This document shows positions 39,795-48,917 of a stretch of 64,000 bases of DNA, in pieces. The position numbers were made by a program, and so were the translations under genes. This stretch comes from Modestobacter muralis (GTDB taxonomy: Bacteria > Actinomycetota > Actinomycetes > Mycobacteriales > Geodermatophilaceae). The DNA lies in the NCBI RefSeq assembly GCF_010682105.1, contig NZ_JAAGWH010000049.1, positions 62,001 to 126,000 on the forward strand, given 5' to 3'. The number at the start of each line of letters is the position of its first letter. The first letter of the stretch is position 1. The notes below the pieces were generated by a model. It had not been told where the DNA came from. It was given only the letters and a program-made list of their open reading frames with translations, and did not search any database.

Positions 39795-41201
39795 ATGACC
39801 TCGAAGCCCCGCCGGGCACTGCTGGGTGCCGCGCTGGGTGCGCTGGTCGCGTCGGTCGCGCTCACCGGCTGCGCGGCCACGCTGATCGAGGGCGTCGCGA
39901 CCCCCGAGTCCGGTGTCCGCGCCGACGTGGCACCGGCGGACTTCCCGATCATCGGGGCCGCCGACGACGACGTGGACCGGGGCGCCCGCAACGCGCTGGC
40001 CGACCTGAACACCTACTGGGGCGAGCAGTTCCCCGACACGTTCGCCCAGCCGTTCACCCCGCTGACCGGCGGCTACTTCTCCGTCGACCCCGACGACCTC
40101 GACCCCGCCCGCTACCCCGACGGCCGGATCGGGTGCGGGCAGGAGATCGAGGCGGTCACCGGCAACGCCTTCTACTGCTCCTCCGACCCCGGTGAGCCCG
40201 ACGGCGACGCGATCCAGTACGACCGGGCGTTCCTCGGCGAGCTCGCCGACGGGTACGGCCGGTTCATCCCCGCGCTGGTGATGGCGCACGAGTTCGGGCA
40301 CGCCGTGCAGGGCCGGGTCGGCTACCCGATCGAGCGGTCGATCAACGTCGAGACCCAGGCCGACTGCTTCGCCGGGGCCTGGACGGCCTGGGTCGCCTCG
40401 GGCGACGCGCCGCACAACTCCATCCGCCCCGGTGAGCTGGACGACGTCCTGCGCGGCTACCTGCTGCTGCGCGACCCGGTCGGCACCGGCGTCGGCGAGA
40501 GCCAGGCCCACGGCTCCTACTTCGACCGGGTCTCGGCCTTCCAGCAGGGCTTCGACGACGGCCCGGTCGCCTGCCGGGACGAGTTCGGCGAGGAGCGCGT
40601 CTTCACCCAGGGCCGGTTCCAGGACCAGGACCTGCTGACCGGTGGCGACGCGCCCTACGCCGACGCCCAGGAGCTGATCGACGGCACCCTGCCGGTCTTC
40701 TGGACGGCGGCCTTCCAGGCCCGTGGTGAGACCTTCCAGCCGCCGCAGGTCCAGCCGTTCTCCGGCACGGCGCCCGGGTGCGGCGACGACGAGCCGGCGA
40801 CCGACCTGGTCTGGTGCGCCGAGGACGCCACGGTCGGCTACGACGAGACCGACCTGGCGCGGCCGATCTACGACGCGTTCGGCGACTACGCGGTGCTGAC
40901 CGCGGTGTCGATCCCCTACGCCCTGGCCGCCCGCGAGCAGCTGGGCCTGTCCACCGACGACGAGGCGGCGATCCGGTCGGCGGTGTGCCTGACGGGTGCG
41001 TACACGGCCTCCGTGCTGCGCGGCGACATCCCCGAGATCCAGGTCTCCCCCGGCGACGTCGACGAGAGCGTGCAGTTCCTCCTGGAGTCCAGCAGCGACC
41101 CGGCGGTGCTGGACGAGAGCGGCCTGACCGGGTTCCAGCTGGTGGACGTCTTCCGCTCCGGCGTCTTCGAGGGCCTGCCGGCCTGCGATATCGGCGCCTG
41201 A
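39795..41201 (+). CDS. Putative neutral zinc metallopeptidase lipoprotein (YpfJ-like)
   Basis: 468 residues. The N-terminus is a lipoprotein signal (ALVASVALTGCAA, lipid Cys at about residue 29). The zincin motif is MAHEFGHAVQGR, with the third ligand probably in ETQADCFAGAWTAW, the pattern of the putative neutral zinc metallopeptidase family (PF04228). Conserved SYFDRVSAFQQGFDDG and five further Cys suggest an extracellular, disulfide-bonded enzyme. Substrate unknown. ATG 39795 has GGGAG just upstream. It lies alone between terminators at 39649 and 41259. Confidence 0.85.
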   Translation: MTSKPRRALLGAALGALVASVALTGCAATLIEGVATPESGVRADVAPADFPIIGAADDDVDRGARNALADLNTYWGEQFPDTFAQPFTPLTGGYFSVDPDDLDPARYPDGRIGCGQEIEAVTGNAFYCSSDPGEPDGDAIQYDRAFLGELADGYGRFIPALVMAHEFGHAVQGRVGYPIERSINVETQADCFAGAWTAWVASGDAPHNSIRPGELDDVLRGYLLLRDPVGTGVGESQAHGSYFDRVSAFQQGFDDGPVACRDEFGEERVFTQGRFQDQDLLTGGDAPYADAQELIDGTLPVFWTAAFQARGETFQPPQVQPFSGTAPGCGDDEPATDLVWCAEDATVGYDETDLARPIYDAFGDYAVLTAVSIPYALAAREQLGLSTDDEAAIRSAVCLTGAYTASVLRGDIPEIQVSPGDVDESVQFLLESSSDPAVLDESGLTGFQLVDVFRSGVFEGLPACDIGA

Positions 41202-41258
41202 CGACCGCTCGCGGGCCAGCGGCGGGACCCTGCGAAGGGGCTGCGTCCAGGGCGCAGG

Positions 41259-41351
41259 GGCCAGATGGTGATCAGGTCCCCTGATCACCATCTGGCCCTC
41301 TGCACCAACGTCGGTGCAGGGGGCCAGCTCTGGATCAGGGCACCTGATCCA
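41259..41351. terminator. Three consecutive perfect hairpins between convergent genes
   Basis: 41259-41276 with 41280-41297 (18 bp, 3-nt loop), 41300-41306 with 41313-41319 (7 bp) and 41331-41339 with 41343-41351 (9 bp, 3-nt loop). The first and third share GGCCAG and GATCAGG elements. Function as a bidirectional terminator is likely; they may also belong to a dispersed palindromic repeat family. Confidence 0.75.
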
Positions 41352-41360
41352 CGTCGGGCG

Positions 41361-42350
41361 TCAGAAGAGGGCGGCCATGAGCGAGCGGCGGGCGGGGCCG
41401 ACCCGGGGGTCGTCGTCGCCGACGATGCCGAACAGCTCGACCAGGTGCGTCCGCGCCAGGTCGCGGTCCTCGCCGGCCGTGCGCCGGACGACGTCGAGCA
41501 GCCACTCGAAGGCCGCCTCGACGTCACCGGTGCCGAGCAGGAAGTCCGCGGCGCGGGTCTGGGCGGCGACGTCGTCGGGCGCGGCACCGGCGGCGGCCAG
41601 CGCGTTCGGCCCCGCCTCCTCGGCCCGGCGGAACAGCTGCACCTGGCGCAGCGCCAGGCCGGCGACCGGGTGGTCGGGCTCGGTGTCGAGGATCGCGCGG
41701 TAGGCGGCTTCGGCACCGGCGAGGTCACCGGCGTCCAGGGCGGCCTCGGCGGCGTCCAGGCGCGGGTCCTCGGGCAGGGCGCCCTCGTCGTCCGCCGCGC
41801 CGTCGGCCCCGGGCAGGGCGCCGCCGGAGGTCGCGGCGACGAGCTCGGTGATGAACTGCCGGGCCTGCTCCTCGGGGATGGCACCGGTGAACTCGGTGAC
41901 CAGCTGGCCCTGCCACACGGCCTTGACCGCGGGGATGCCCTGCACGCGCAGGCCCTGGGCCAGGGCGGGGTTGGCGTCGACGTCGATCTTGGCCAGCACC
42001 CAGGTGCCACCGCCCTCGGCGGCCAGCCGCTCCAGCACCGGCGACAGCTGCTTGCACGGGCCGCACCACTCGGCCCACAGGTCCAGCACCACCGGCACTT
42101 GGAAGGACCGGTCGAGGACCTCGCTCTGGAAGGTGGCCTCGTCGACGTCGACGACGGCGCTGCCCGGGGCCCCGACGGGCGCCGTGGCGCTGGGCGGCGG
42201 TGCGGCCTGCGCGCGGGCGGCTGCCTCGTTGCGTGCCTGGACCGCGGCGAGGTCGACCGCGCCGGCCAGCGAGGCCGCCATCCGTGCCTGCTGGGCAGCG
42301 GCGCGGGGGTCGGTGCGCGGGGCGGGACGAGCGGGACGGTTCGGCTGCAT
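41361..42350 (-). CDS. Thioredoxin-fold protein with TPR-like C-terminus (CnoX/YbbN-like)
   Basis: A cytosolic redox co-chaperone candidate of 329 residues. Residues about 65-170 are a thioredoxin fold with active site EWCGPCKQLSP and cis-Pro in GIPAVKAV; the C-terminal 130 residues are TPR-like helices (AEAALDAGDLAGAEAAYRAIL, then a second pair), as in E. coli CnoX. The M. tuberculosis homologue Rv1324, as I recall it, has lost the CxxC pair while this one keeps it. It sits beside glgB and the thiolase as Rv1324 does. ATG 42350 is chosen from conservation; ATG 42362 is in frame. C-terminal RTHLVELFGIVGDDDP is the family hallmark. Confidence 0.88.
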   Translation of the reverse strand: MQPNRPARPAPRTDPRAAAQQARMAASLAGAVDLAAVQARNEAAARAQAAPPPSATAPVGAPGSAVVDVDEATFQSEVLDRSFQVPVVLDLWAEWCGPCKQLSPVLERLAAEGGGTWVLAKIDVDANPALAQGLRVQGIPAVKAVWQGQLVTEFTGAIPEEQARQFITELVAATSGGALPGADGAADDEGALPEDPRLDAAEAALDAGDLAGAEAAYRAILDTEPDHPVAGLALRQVQLFRRAEEAGPNALAAAGAAPDDVAAQTRAADFLLGTGDVEAAFEWLLDVVRRTAGEDRDLARTHLVELFGIVGDDDPRVGPARRSLMAALF

Positions 42351-42392
42351 GACCTCGATCATCCCACCGCCGGGCAACCGGGCGGGGCGGGG

Positions 42393-42908
42393 TCAGTCCG
42401 GCGGCGCCGCCACGTCCCCGGCGCCCAGCCGGATCTTGCGCAGCAGCTGGAAGAGGGTGTCCAGCTCGTCCCCGGTCAGCTCGGACATGCCGAAGTCCGC
42501 ACCGGTCACCGCGGCGGTCGCCGGGGGCACGACCTCGCGGCCGCGCTCGGTGATGGCGGCCAGCACGCCCCGGCCGTCGGCGGGGTTGGGCCGGCGCTCG
42601 ACGTAGCCGGCCGCTACCAGTCGCTCGATCGCGTTGGTGACGCTGGTCGGGTGCACCATCAGCCGGCTGCCGATCACCTTCAGCGGCAGCGCCCCGGTGC
42701 GGGAGAAGGTCAGCAGCACCAGCACCTCGTAGCGGGCGAAGGTCAGCCGGTGCGGCTTGAGCGCCTCGTCGAACTGCGCGATGAGGATCTGCTGCACCCG
42801 GAACACCGACGTCGCCGCCCGCATCGACCCGGCCGGGCCGAAGCGCTCCTCCCAGGTCTGCGCCGCGCGTTCGATGGGGTCGAACGGCAGGCCCAGCGGT
42901 CGCACCAT
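42393..42908 (-). CDS. MarR-family transcriptional regulator
   Basis: 171 residues with the MarR winged helix: LTFARYEVLVLLTFSRTGALPLKVIGSRLMVHPTS shortened here, with recognition helix VHPTSVTNAIERLVAAG and wing RRPNPADGRGVLAAIT. Such dimers usually repress genes and release DNA on binding phenolic or other ligands. The likely targets are the FAD oxidoreductase or thiolase upstream or its own gene, but no operator is obvious. The ATG at 42908 stands six bases after TAGTCT, so the message is probably leaderless. Confidence 0.9.
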   Translation of the reverse strand: MVRPLGLPFDPIERAAQTWEERFGPAGSMRAATSVFRVQQILIAQFDEALKPHRLTFARYEVLVLLTFSRTGALPLKVIGSRLMVHPTSVTNAIERLVAAGYVERRPNPADGRGVLAAITERGREVVPPATAAVTGADFGMSELTGDELDTLFQLLRKIRLGAGDVAAPPD

Positions 42909-42914
42909 GGCTGG

Positions 42915-42920
42915 AGACTA
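42915..42920 (-). promoter_or_regulatory. Leaderless-type -10 (TAGTCT) for the MarR gene
   Basis: Minus-strand TAGTCT, six nucleotides before ATG 42908; no ribosome site. Confidence 0.45.
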
Positions 42921-42942
42921 GGTGCCCGCCCTGCGGCCGGCG

Positions 42943-44409
42943 TCAGGGTGCGGGCGTGAGCCGGGGCGCCTGCCGGATGCCGAAGACCTCGCGCAGCGCG
43001 ACCCGGGCGGCGTTGTCACCGCAGTGCCCGTGCACGGCCGGCCCCGGCGGGGTGGCCGCCGACGCCAGGTAGGTGCCGCGGACCGGGGTCTTGTAGGTGT
43101 TCCAGCGCGGCACCGGCCGGGCCAGCATCTGCCGCAGCGACGCCTCGCCGTTGGAGATGTCGCCGCCGACGTCGTTGGGGTTCCAGTGCTGCATCTCCCC
43201 GGCGTGCATCGTGTACCGGCCGATGATCGTGTCCCGGAAACCGGGGGCGAACCGCTCGACCTGGGCCTCGATGGCCTCGGTCATGTCGACCGTCGAGCCG
43301 TGCGGCACGTGCACGTAGGCCCAGAACACGTGGCCGCCGGCCGGCGCGCGGGAGGGGTCGACGACGGTCGGCTGGACGGCGAGCACGTAGGGGCGGTCGG
43401 TGATCCGCCCGGCCGCCGGGGCGGACTCCCCGGCGATGGTCTCCTCCATCGTCCCGGCGACGTGGATCGTGCCGGCCCGGCGGACGTCGGGGTTGGTCCA
43501 CGGCACCGGCTCCGACAGCGCCCAGTCGACCTTGAAGACACCCGGGCCGTGCTTGTACCGCTGCACCCAGCGCCGGTACCCCTCGTGCACCTGGTCGCCC
43601 GCCATCGCCACGAAGGCACCGGGCGAGGTGTCCAGCAGGACGGCCGGGACGCCGGCGAACTCGCGCAGGTCGGTGACCTCGTGCCCGGTGACCACCTCAC
43701 CGCCCTGCTGCTCCAGCGCGGTGACCATCGCGTCGGCGAGGACCTGCGACCCGCCCTCGATGACCGGCCAGCCGTTGTGGTGGCTCATCATCCCCAGGAA
43801 CATGCCCAGCGCCGACGTCAGCGGGCGGGACAGGTCGAGCATCCCGTGCGCCGCGGCCCCGGCGAGCAGCGCCTTGGCGGCGTCGTCGGTGAAGTACCGC
43901 TCGGCCAGCCACTTGACGTTGGGCAGCCCCTGCAGGCCGAAGTTCGCCACCGCCAGCGGGCTCTTGAGCGGCAGCCGGCGGAAGGCCGAGGTCAGGAAGA
44001 ACTCGGTGATGTCGTCGGCGTGGGCCAGCAGCGGGGCGAACAGCCTCCGGTAGCCGTCGGCGTCCCGGCCCAGCCCCTGCGCGGTCTGCTCCAGCGAGTG
44101 GTGGGACAGCGCGGCCCGGCCGCCGTCCAGCGGGTGGGCGAAGTTGATCTCCGGCTGCAGGACGTTGACCCCGCGGCTGGCGAGGTCGAACTCGCGGAAG
44201 AACGGCGCGGTGGCGGCCATCGGGTGCACGGTGGAGCAGATGTCGTGCTGGTAGCCCGGCAGCGTCACCTCCTCGGTGCGCAGCCCGCCACCGGCGCGGT
44301 CACCCCGCTCGACCACCTGCACGCGCAGCCCGGCCGCGGCCAGACGGAGCGCGGCGGCCAGCCCGTTGGGGCCGGCTCCGACGACGACAGCGTCCGGGGT
44401 CCCGTTCAC
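42943..44409 (-). CDS. FAD-dependent oxidoreductase, phytoene desaturase-like (NAD(P)/FAD amine oxidase fold)
   Basis: 488 residues. The dinucleotide-binding motif VVVGAGPNGLAAALRLA at the N-terminus and ERGDRAGGGLRTEE directly after it are those of the CrtI/PDS-like family; the C-terminal FAD contact is in GHCGDNAARVAL. It resembles actinobacterial pyridine nucleotide-disulfide or PYROXD2-like proteins more than carotenoid CrtI, since no carotenoid genes are nearby. Reaction and substrate unknown. The GTG start at 44409 has GGGGAGG eight bases upstream. The next gene upstream is a thiolase, 37 bp away, and a MarR gene follows. Confidence 0.82.
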   Translation of the reverse strand: MNGTPDAVVVGAGPNGLAAALRLAAAGLRVQVVERGDRAGGGLRTEEVTLPGYQHDICSTVHPMAATAPFFREFDLASRGVNVLQPEINFAHPLDGGRAALSHHSLEQTAQGLGRDADGYRRLFAPLLAHADDITEFFLTSAFRRLPLKSPLAVANFGLQGLPNVKWLAERYFTDDAAKALLAGAAAHGMLDLSRPLTSALGMFLGMMSHHNGWPVIEGGSQVLADAMVTALEQQGGEVVTGHEVTDLREFAGVPAVLLDTSPGAFVAMAGDQVHEGYRRWVQRYKHGPGVFKVDWALSEPVPWTNPDVRRAGTIHVAGTMEETIAGESAPAAGRITDRPYVLAVQPTVVDPSRAPAGGHVFWAYVHVPHGSTVDMTEAIEAQVERFAPGFRDTIIGRYTMHAGEMQHWNPNDVGGDISNGEASLRQMLARPVPRWNTYKTPVRGTYLASAATPPGPAVHGHCGDNAARVALREVFGIRQAPRLTPAP

Positions 44410-44446
44410 GCGGCCATCCTCCCCGCGTCCGGCCCGGGGCGCCCGG

Positions 44447-45652
44447 TCAGGTGTGGGCGGGGACGTGCAGCAGCAGGGCGTCACCCTGACCGCCGCCGCC
44501 GCACAGCGCGGCGGCGCCCACTCCCCCGCCGCGGCGGCCGAGCTCCAGTACGAGGTCGAGGACGATCCGCGCACCGCTCATGCCGACCGGGTGGCCCAGC
44601 GCGATGGCCCCGCCGTTGGGGTTGACCTTGGCCGGGTCGATGCCGAGCTCACGGGTGGAGACGATGGCGACCGCGGCGAAGGCCTCGTTGAACTCCACCA
44701 GGTCGAGGTCGGCGGGGTCGATGCCCTCCCGCTCACAGGCCCGCTGCACCGCACGGGAGGGCTGGGTCTGCAGGGTGGCGTCGGGGCCGGCGACCACGCC
44801 GTGCGCGCCGATCTCGGCCAGCACGGTGCACCCCAACTCGGCGGCCTTCTCCGCCGACATCACCACGACCGCGCAGGCGCCGTCGGAGATCTGGGACGCC
44901 GACGCCGCGGTGATCGTCCCGTCGGGGGCGAAGGCGGGCTTCAGCCTGGCCAGGCTCTCCACCGTGGTGTCGGGGCGGATGCCCTCGTCGTGCCGGACCT
45001 CGATCGGGTCGCCCTTGCGCTGCGGCACGAACACCGGGGTGATCTCGGCGTCGAAGGTGCCGTCCTTCGCCGCGCGGGCCGCCTTCTGGTGGCTGTCGGC
45101 GGCGTAGGCGTCCTGCTCCTCACGGGTCAGGCCGTACCGGCTGTTGGCCGCCTCGGTGAGCTCGCCCATTGCGACCTGGTCGAAGGTGTCGGTGAGCCCG
45201 TCGTGGGCCATCGCGTCGACCAGCGTGGCGTTCCCGAACCTCGTGCCCGTGCGGGAGCCCTTGAGCAGGTGCGGCGCCTGGGTCATCGACTCCATGCCGC
45301 CGGCGACGACGACGTCGAACTCCCCGGCCCGGATGAGCTGGTCGGCCAGCGCGATCGCGTCCAGCCCGGACAGGCAGACCTTGTTGAGGGTGAAGGAGGG
45401 CACCGACATGGGGATGCCGCCGGCCACCGCGGCCGGGCGGGCGGGGTTCTGCCCGGCGCCGGCCTGCAGGACCTGGCCCATGATCACGTAGTCGACCTGG
45501 TCGCCGGTCACCCCGGCCCGCTCGAGTGCGGCCTTGATGGCGATGCCGCCCAGGTCGGCGGCGGAGAGGTCCGTGAACGCGCCGAGCAGGCGGCCCATCG
45601 GGGTGCGGGCACCACCGACGATCACGGACCGAGGACGGGTGGGCTGGCTCAT
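44447..45652 (-). CDS. Acetyl-CoA C-acetyltransferase (thiolase)
   Basis: Condenses two acetyl-CoA or cleaves 3-ketoacyl-CoA. The 401-residue protein has every thiolase residue: acyl-enzyme Cys in [17 protein letters not shown], the His in [16 protein letters not shown] and the second Cys in [28 protein letters not shown] is typical of biosynthetic acetyl-CoA acetyltransferases; the neighbourhood matches FadA4 (Rv1323), next to a methylmalonyl-CoA epimerase and the CnoX-like gene in mycobacteria. ATG 45652 has GGAG close upstream. The 285-bp gap to the divergent hydrolase contains no gene I can support. Confidence 0.93.
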   Translation of the reverse strand: MSQPTRPRSVIVGGARTPMGRLLGAFTDLSAADLGGIAIKAALERAGVTGDQVDYVIMGQVLQAGAGQNPARPAAVAGGIPMSVPSFTLNKVCLSGLDAIALADQLIRAGEFDVVVAGGMESMTQAPHLLKGSRTGTRFGNATLVDAMAHDGLTDTFDQVAMGELTEAANSRYGLTREEQDAYAADSHQKAARAAKDGTFDAEITPVFVPQRKGDPIEVRHDEGIRPDTTVESLARLKPAFAPDGTITAASASQISDGACAVVVMSAEKAAELGCTVLAEIGAHGVVAGPDATLQTQPSRAVQRACEREGIDPADLDLVEFNEAFAAVAIVSTRELGIDPAKVNPNGGAIALGHPVGMSGARIVLDLVLELGRRGGGVGAAALCGGGGQGDALLLHVPAHT

Positions 45653-45937
45653 CAGGGCTCCAGGTGCTCCGGCCGCCGCCGTTGGCGACCGCTCCTCCGC
45701 GCGTACCGGCGACCGTCCTGTGGTCCCCGGCGCGGCCAGGATAGCCAGCGGCGCACCCGTCCGACCAGCCTGCGGACCGGATGGCGAACAGGGCGTGCGC
45801 CTGACGGACGGCGGGCCGGCGTCGCCGTCGTCCTCGTGCCGTCCGGGCGAACCGCCGGGACGCTGGGCGACGAACCACCCGCGCACCCGTGGGCGCGGCC
45901 GACCCGGCGCCGCCCCACCGCGACCCGGAGGAGACCC

Positions 45938-46792
45938 ATGCCCCACCTGACCGTCGGCACCGAGAACGGCCACCCGATCGAGCTGCACTACACGGACCAG
46001 GGCGCCGGCGTCCCCGTCGTGCTGATCCACGGCTGGCCGCTGTCCGGCCGCTCCTGGGAGGCCCAGGTCCCCGCGCTCGTGGACGCCGGGTACCGGGTGC
46101 TCACCTACGACCGCCGCGGCTTCGGGCAGAGCTCGCAGCCCTGGACCGGCTACGACTACGACACCTTCGCCGCCGACCTCGACGCGCTGCTCACGCAGCT
46201 CGACCTCACCGGCGTCACCCTGGTCGGCTTCTCCATGGGCGGCGGCGAGGTGGTCCGCTACATCGGCCGCTACGGCACCGCCCGCGTCGCGAAGGCCGTG
46301 CTGGCCGCCGCGGTCCCGCCCTACCTCTACAAGTCCGACGACAACCCCGACGGCGGGCTCGACGACGCCACCATCGAGCAGTTCGAGACCGGTGTGCGCA
46401 CCGACCGGCCGGCCTTCCTCGACGGCTTCACCGCCGACTTCTTCAACGCCGGCGGCAAGGGCCTGCTGGACTCGAAGTCCGGGGCCGTGAGCGAGCCGAT
46501 GCGGCAGTACGCGCTGCACCTGGCCGAGGTCGCCTCCCCCAAGGGCACGCTGGACTGCATCGCCGCGTTCGGCCGCACCGACTTCCGGGGCGACGTCGCG
46601 AAGGTGACCGTGCCGACCCTGGTCGTGCACGGCGACTCCGACGCGATCGTGCCCTTCGAGGTCAGCGGCAAGCGGTCGCACGAGCTGATCAGCGGCTCGG
46701 AGCTGGTGGTCATCGAGGGCGGCCCGCACGGCATCAACGCCAGCCACCCCGAGCAGTTCAACGCCGCCCTGATCGACTTCCTCGCCCGCTGA
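45938..46792 (+). CDS. Alpha/beta hydrolase, non-haem chloroperoxidase/arylesterase-like
   Basis: 284 residues with the haloperoxidase-type hydrolase pattern: oxyanion [28 protein letters not shown], nucleophile Ser in [10 protein letters not shown], Asp in [10 protein letters not shown] and His in [11 protein letters not shown]. These cofactor-free enzymes act as esterases; the chloroperoxidase reaction is a perhydrolysis side activity. GGAGGAG lies four bases before ATG 45938. It stands alone, divergent from the thiolase, followed by a hairpin. Confidence 0.9.
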   Translation: MPHLTVGTENGHPIELHYTDQGAGVPVVLIHGWPLSGRSWEAQVPALVDAGYRVLTYDRRGFGQSSQPWTGYDYDTFAADLDALLTQLDLTGVTLVGFSMGGGEVVRYIGRYGTARVAKAVLAAAVPPYLYKSDDNPDGGLDDATIEQFETGVRTDRPAFLDGFTADFFNAGGKGLLDSKSGAVSEPMRQYALHLAEVASPKGTLDCIAAFGRTDFRGDVAKVTVPTLVVHGDSDAIVPFEVSGKRSHELISGSELVVIEGGPHGINASHPEQFNAALIDFLAR

Positions 46793-46807
46793 GGGAGGAC
46801 CCGGCTG

Positions 46808-46846
46808 CGCCCGTCCTCCCCCGGTCCTGCCGGGGGACGACGGGCG
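46808..46846 (+). terminator. Hairpin after the hydrolase gene
   Basis: 46808-46824 pairs with 46830-46846 with one mismatch in 17 and a five-base loop, 16 bp after the hydrolase stop. GGGAGG of the next gene begins two bases beyond. Confidence 0.75.
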
Positions 46847-46862
46847 CGGGAGGATGCGCCGG

Positions 46863-47300
46863 GTGACCGCATCCGCGCCCGACGACCTGTTCACCACGAT
46901 CGACCACGTGGGCATCGCGGTGCCCGACCTGGACGTCGCGATCGCCTTCTACGTGCAGACCCTCGGCGTCCACTCGGTGCACGAGGAGGTCAACGAGGAG
47001 CAGGGCGTGCGCGAGGCGATGCTCGCCGTCGGCGACGGGACGACGCGCATCCAGCTGCTCGCCCCGCTCACCCCCGAGTCGACGATCGCGCGCTTCATCG
47101 GCCGGTCGGGCCCGGGGCTGCAGCAGCTGGCGTTCCGGGTCGCCGACGTCGAGGCCGCCGCCGAGGTGCTCCGCGGGCGGGGTCTGCGGCTGCTCTACGA
47201 CACCCCCCGCCGCGGCACCGCCGGCAGCCGGGTCAACTTCGTCCACCCCAAGGACGCCGGGGGCGTGCTGATCGAGCTCGTGGAGCCCGCCGCGCACTGA
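46863..47300 (+). CDS. Methylmalonyl-CoA epimerase
   Basis: Interconverts (R)- and (S)-methylmalonyl-CoA in propionate/odd-chain metabolism; needed before or after the B12-dependent mutase. The 145-residue VOC-fold protein shows [18 protein letters not shown] (metal His), [11 protein letters not shown], and the C-terminal [13 protein letters not shown] with the metal Glu. GTG 46863 is chosen because GGAGG is nine bases upstream; ATG 46854 would leave no room for it. It sits near the thiolase, as in the mycobacterial Rv1322A-fadA4 pair, and a cobalamin adenosyltransferase lies 11 kb downstream. Confidence 0.92.
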   Translation: MTASAPDDLFTTIDHVGIAVPDLDVAIAFYVQTLGVHSVHEEVNEEQGVREAMLAVGDGTTRIQLLAPLTPESTIARFIGRSGPGLQQLAFRVADVEAAAEVLRGRGLRLLYDTPRRGTAGSRVNFVHPKDAGGVLIELVEPAAH

Positions 47301-47424
47301 CCGTGACCCTGCTGGGACGGGCAGCGACCGCCCCGGCGGACCGCCGCGCAGGAGCCTGGGAGTCGGCTGGGAGTGCGCCGGACCTCCGTTTCCCGGGCCC
47401 GCGATCTCTGCGAGGATGGCGGCC

Positions 47425-48723
47425 ATGAGCGACCCCCGCGACGACCAGCTCTCCTTCCGCGAGAGCGGCCCCACCTTCGACGTGGTGCGCAAGGGGTACG
47501 ACCGGGACCAGGTGGCCGAGACGCTCGCCGGGCTGGACGCCGACCTGCGGGTCGCCCTGGCCGACCGCGACGCGGCCGTGTCCCGGTCGGCCGACCTGGC
47601 GCGCCAGCTGCAGGCCCTGCACGGCGAGGTCGAGGCGCTGCGCCGCCGCGCGGCCAGCGCCAGCGCCCCCACGTTCGAGAACATGGGCGAGCGCATCTCG
47701 AACATGCTCCAGCTGGCCCAGGACGAGGCCGCGGAGATCCGCCGGTCCGCCCAGGAGCAGGCCGCCGCGCTGCAGGCCGCCGTGGCCGCCGAGGTCGACG
47801 CCGTCCGCGAGCGGGTCGCCGGCGAGGAGCGCGCCCTCGGTGAGCGGTCGGCCGCCAGCCAGGCCGAGGCCGAGCGCCTGGTCTTCGAGGCCCGCCAGCA
47901 CGCCGAGCAGATCTCCGCCGTGGCCCAGGCCCGCGCCGACGACCTGGTGAACAAGGCCCGGGAGCGGGCCGCCCAGCTCGACGCCGACTCCCAGGCCCGG
48001 CGCACCAAGGTCGAGCAGGACTTCGAGATCGCCCAGCGGGCCCGCCGCACCGAGGCCGCCCGGCTGGAGGAGGAGCGCGAGCAGGCCTCCGTCGCCGCCG
48101 CCCAGCAGCGGGTCGCCGACGCCGAGGCGCACGCCGCCCGCACCGTCGCCGAGGCCGACGCCTCCGCGGTCGAGATCCGCCGGGTCCGCGACGACGTGAC
48201 CCGCCGCCTGACCGACGTCCGCACGCTGCTCGGCCAGCTGCCCGACCTCGCCGACCACCCGGCACCGGACGCCGCCCAGCCGGCCGACCCCGAGGCGACC
48301 GGCGCTGCGACCCCGGCGACCGAGGAGGCCACCGGAGCCCCCGCACCGGAGCCGGCCACCCAGGTCGCCCCGGCCGCGGCCGCGGCCGCCGAGCCTGCGG
48401 CCGCCCCGGCACCGACCCAGGAGCAGCCGGCCGCGGAGCAGACCCAGGCCGTCCGGGTCCCGGCACCGTTCGGCACCTCGGCCCCGATCAGCAGCGCCCC
48501 GGCCAGCAGCGCCCCGGCGACCGGGGGTCGCCCGGCGGGCCGCACGCCGACCCCGGCGCACCCGACCCAGCAGGCCGCCCAGGGCCCGGCGACCGCCGAG
48601 CGCACCGGCGCCCCGGCCACCCGGGCGACCCCGCCGGTGCCCGCCCGGGCCGGCCGACCGGCACCGGCCGCTCCCCCGGTGCCCGCGCCCACCGGCGGGT
48701 CGGCGGCCTCCGACCGGGGCTGA
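47425..48723 (+). CDS. DivIVA-like coiled-coil protein with disordered Ala/Pro C-terminus
   Basis: 432 residues. The N-terminus has a DivIVA-type start (FDVVRKGYDRDQVAETLAGL), then a long continuous coiled coil from about residue 35 to 275, rich in Ala, Glu, Arg and Gln. From 285 on it is low-complexity Ala/Pro/Thr. This architecture resembles actinobacterial Wag31/Scy/FilP-like scaffold proteins acting at cell poles or septa, but the polar-targeting residues of true Wag31 are not obvious, so the role is open. ATG 47425 is preferred since GAGG is nine bases upstream; ATG 47416 is in frame. A 19-bp-stem terminator follows. Confidence 0.78.
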   Translation: MSDPRDDQLSFRESGPTFDVVRKGYDRDQVAETLAGLDADLRVALADRDAAVSRSADLARQLQALHGEVEALRRRAASASAPTFENMGERISNMLQLAQDEAAEIRRSAQEQAAALQAAVAAEVDAVRERVAGEERALGERSAASQAEAERLVFEARQHAEQISAVAQARADDLVNKARERAAQLDADSQARRTKVEQDFEIAQRARRTEAARLEEEREQASVAAAQQRVADAEAHAARTVAEADASAVEIRRVRDDVTRRLTDVRTLLGQLPDLADHPAPDAAQPADPEATGAATPATEEATGAPAPEPATQVAPAAAAAAEPAAAPAPTQEQPAAEQTQAVRVPAPFGTSAPISSAPASSAPATGGRPAGRTPTPAHPTQQAAQGPATAERTGAPATRATPPVPARAGRPAPAAPPVPAPTGGSAASDRG

Positions 48724-48737
48724 CCGCAGCACGTCGC

Positions 48738-48780
48738 ACGACAGGACCCGCCGGGCATCCCGCCCGGCGGGTCCTGTCGT
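48738..48780 (+). terminator. Strong hairpin terminator after the DivIVA-like gene
   Basis: Perfect 19-bp inverted repeat, 48738-48756 with 48762-48780, five-base loop, 14 bp after the stop. Confidence 0.88.
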
Positions 48781-48917
48781 TCCGGTGCGGCGCGCCCAGC
48801 GGGTTGGGCATCCGGCGGCGGAGCAGGCACCATCGGCACACGACGTCGGTGCCCGCGCCCCCGCCCGGAGCGCCCGTCGGCACCGCAGCCGTACCGAGCG
48901 CCGGGAGGAGGACCACC

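Noticed and set aside
42943-44409. Carotenoid phytoene desaturase (crtI)
   Set aside because: The fold matches, but no crtB, crtE or other carotenoid genes are nearby and the C-terminal half resembles the PYROXD2-like branch more.
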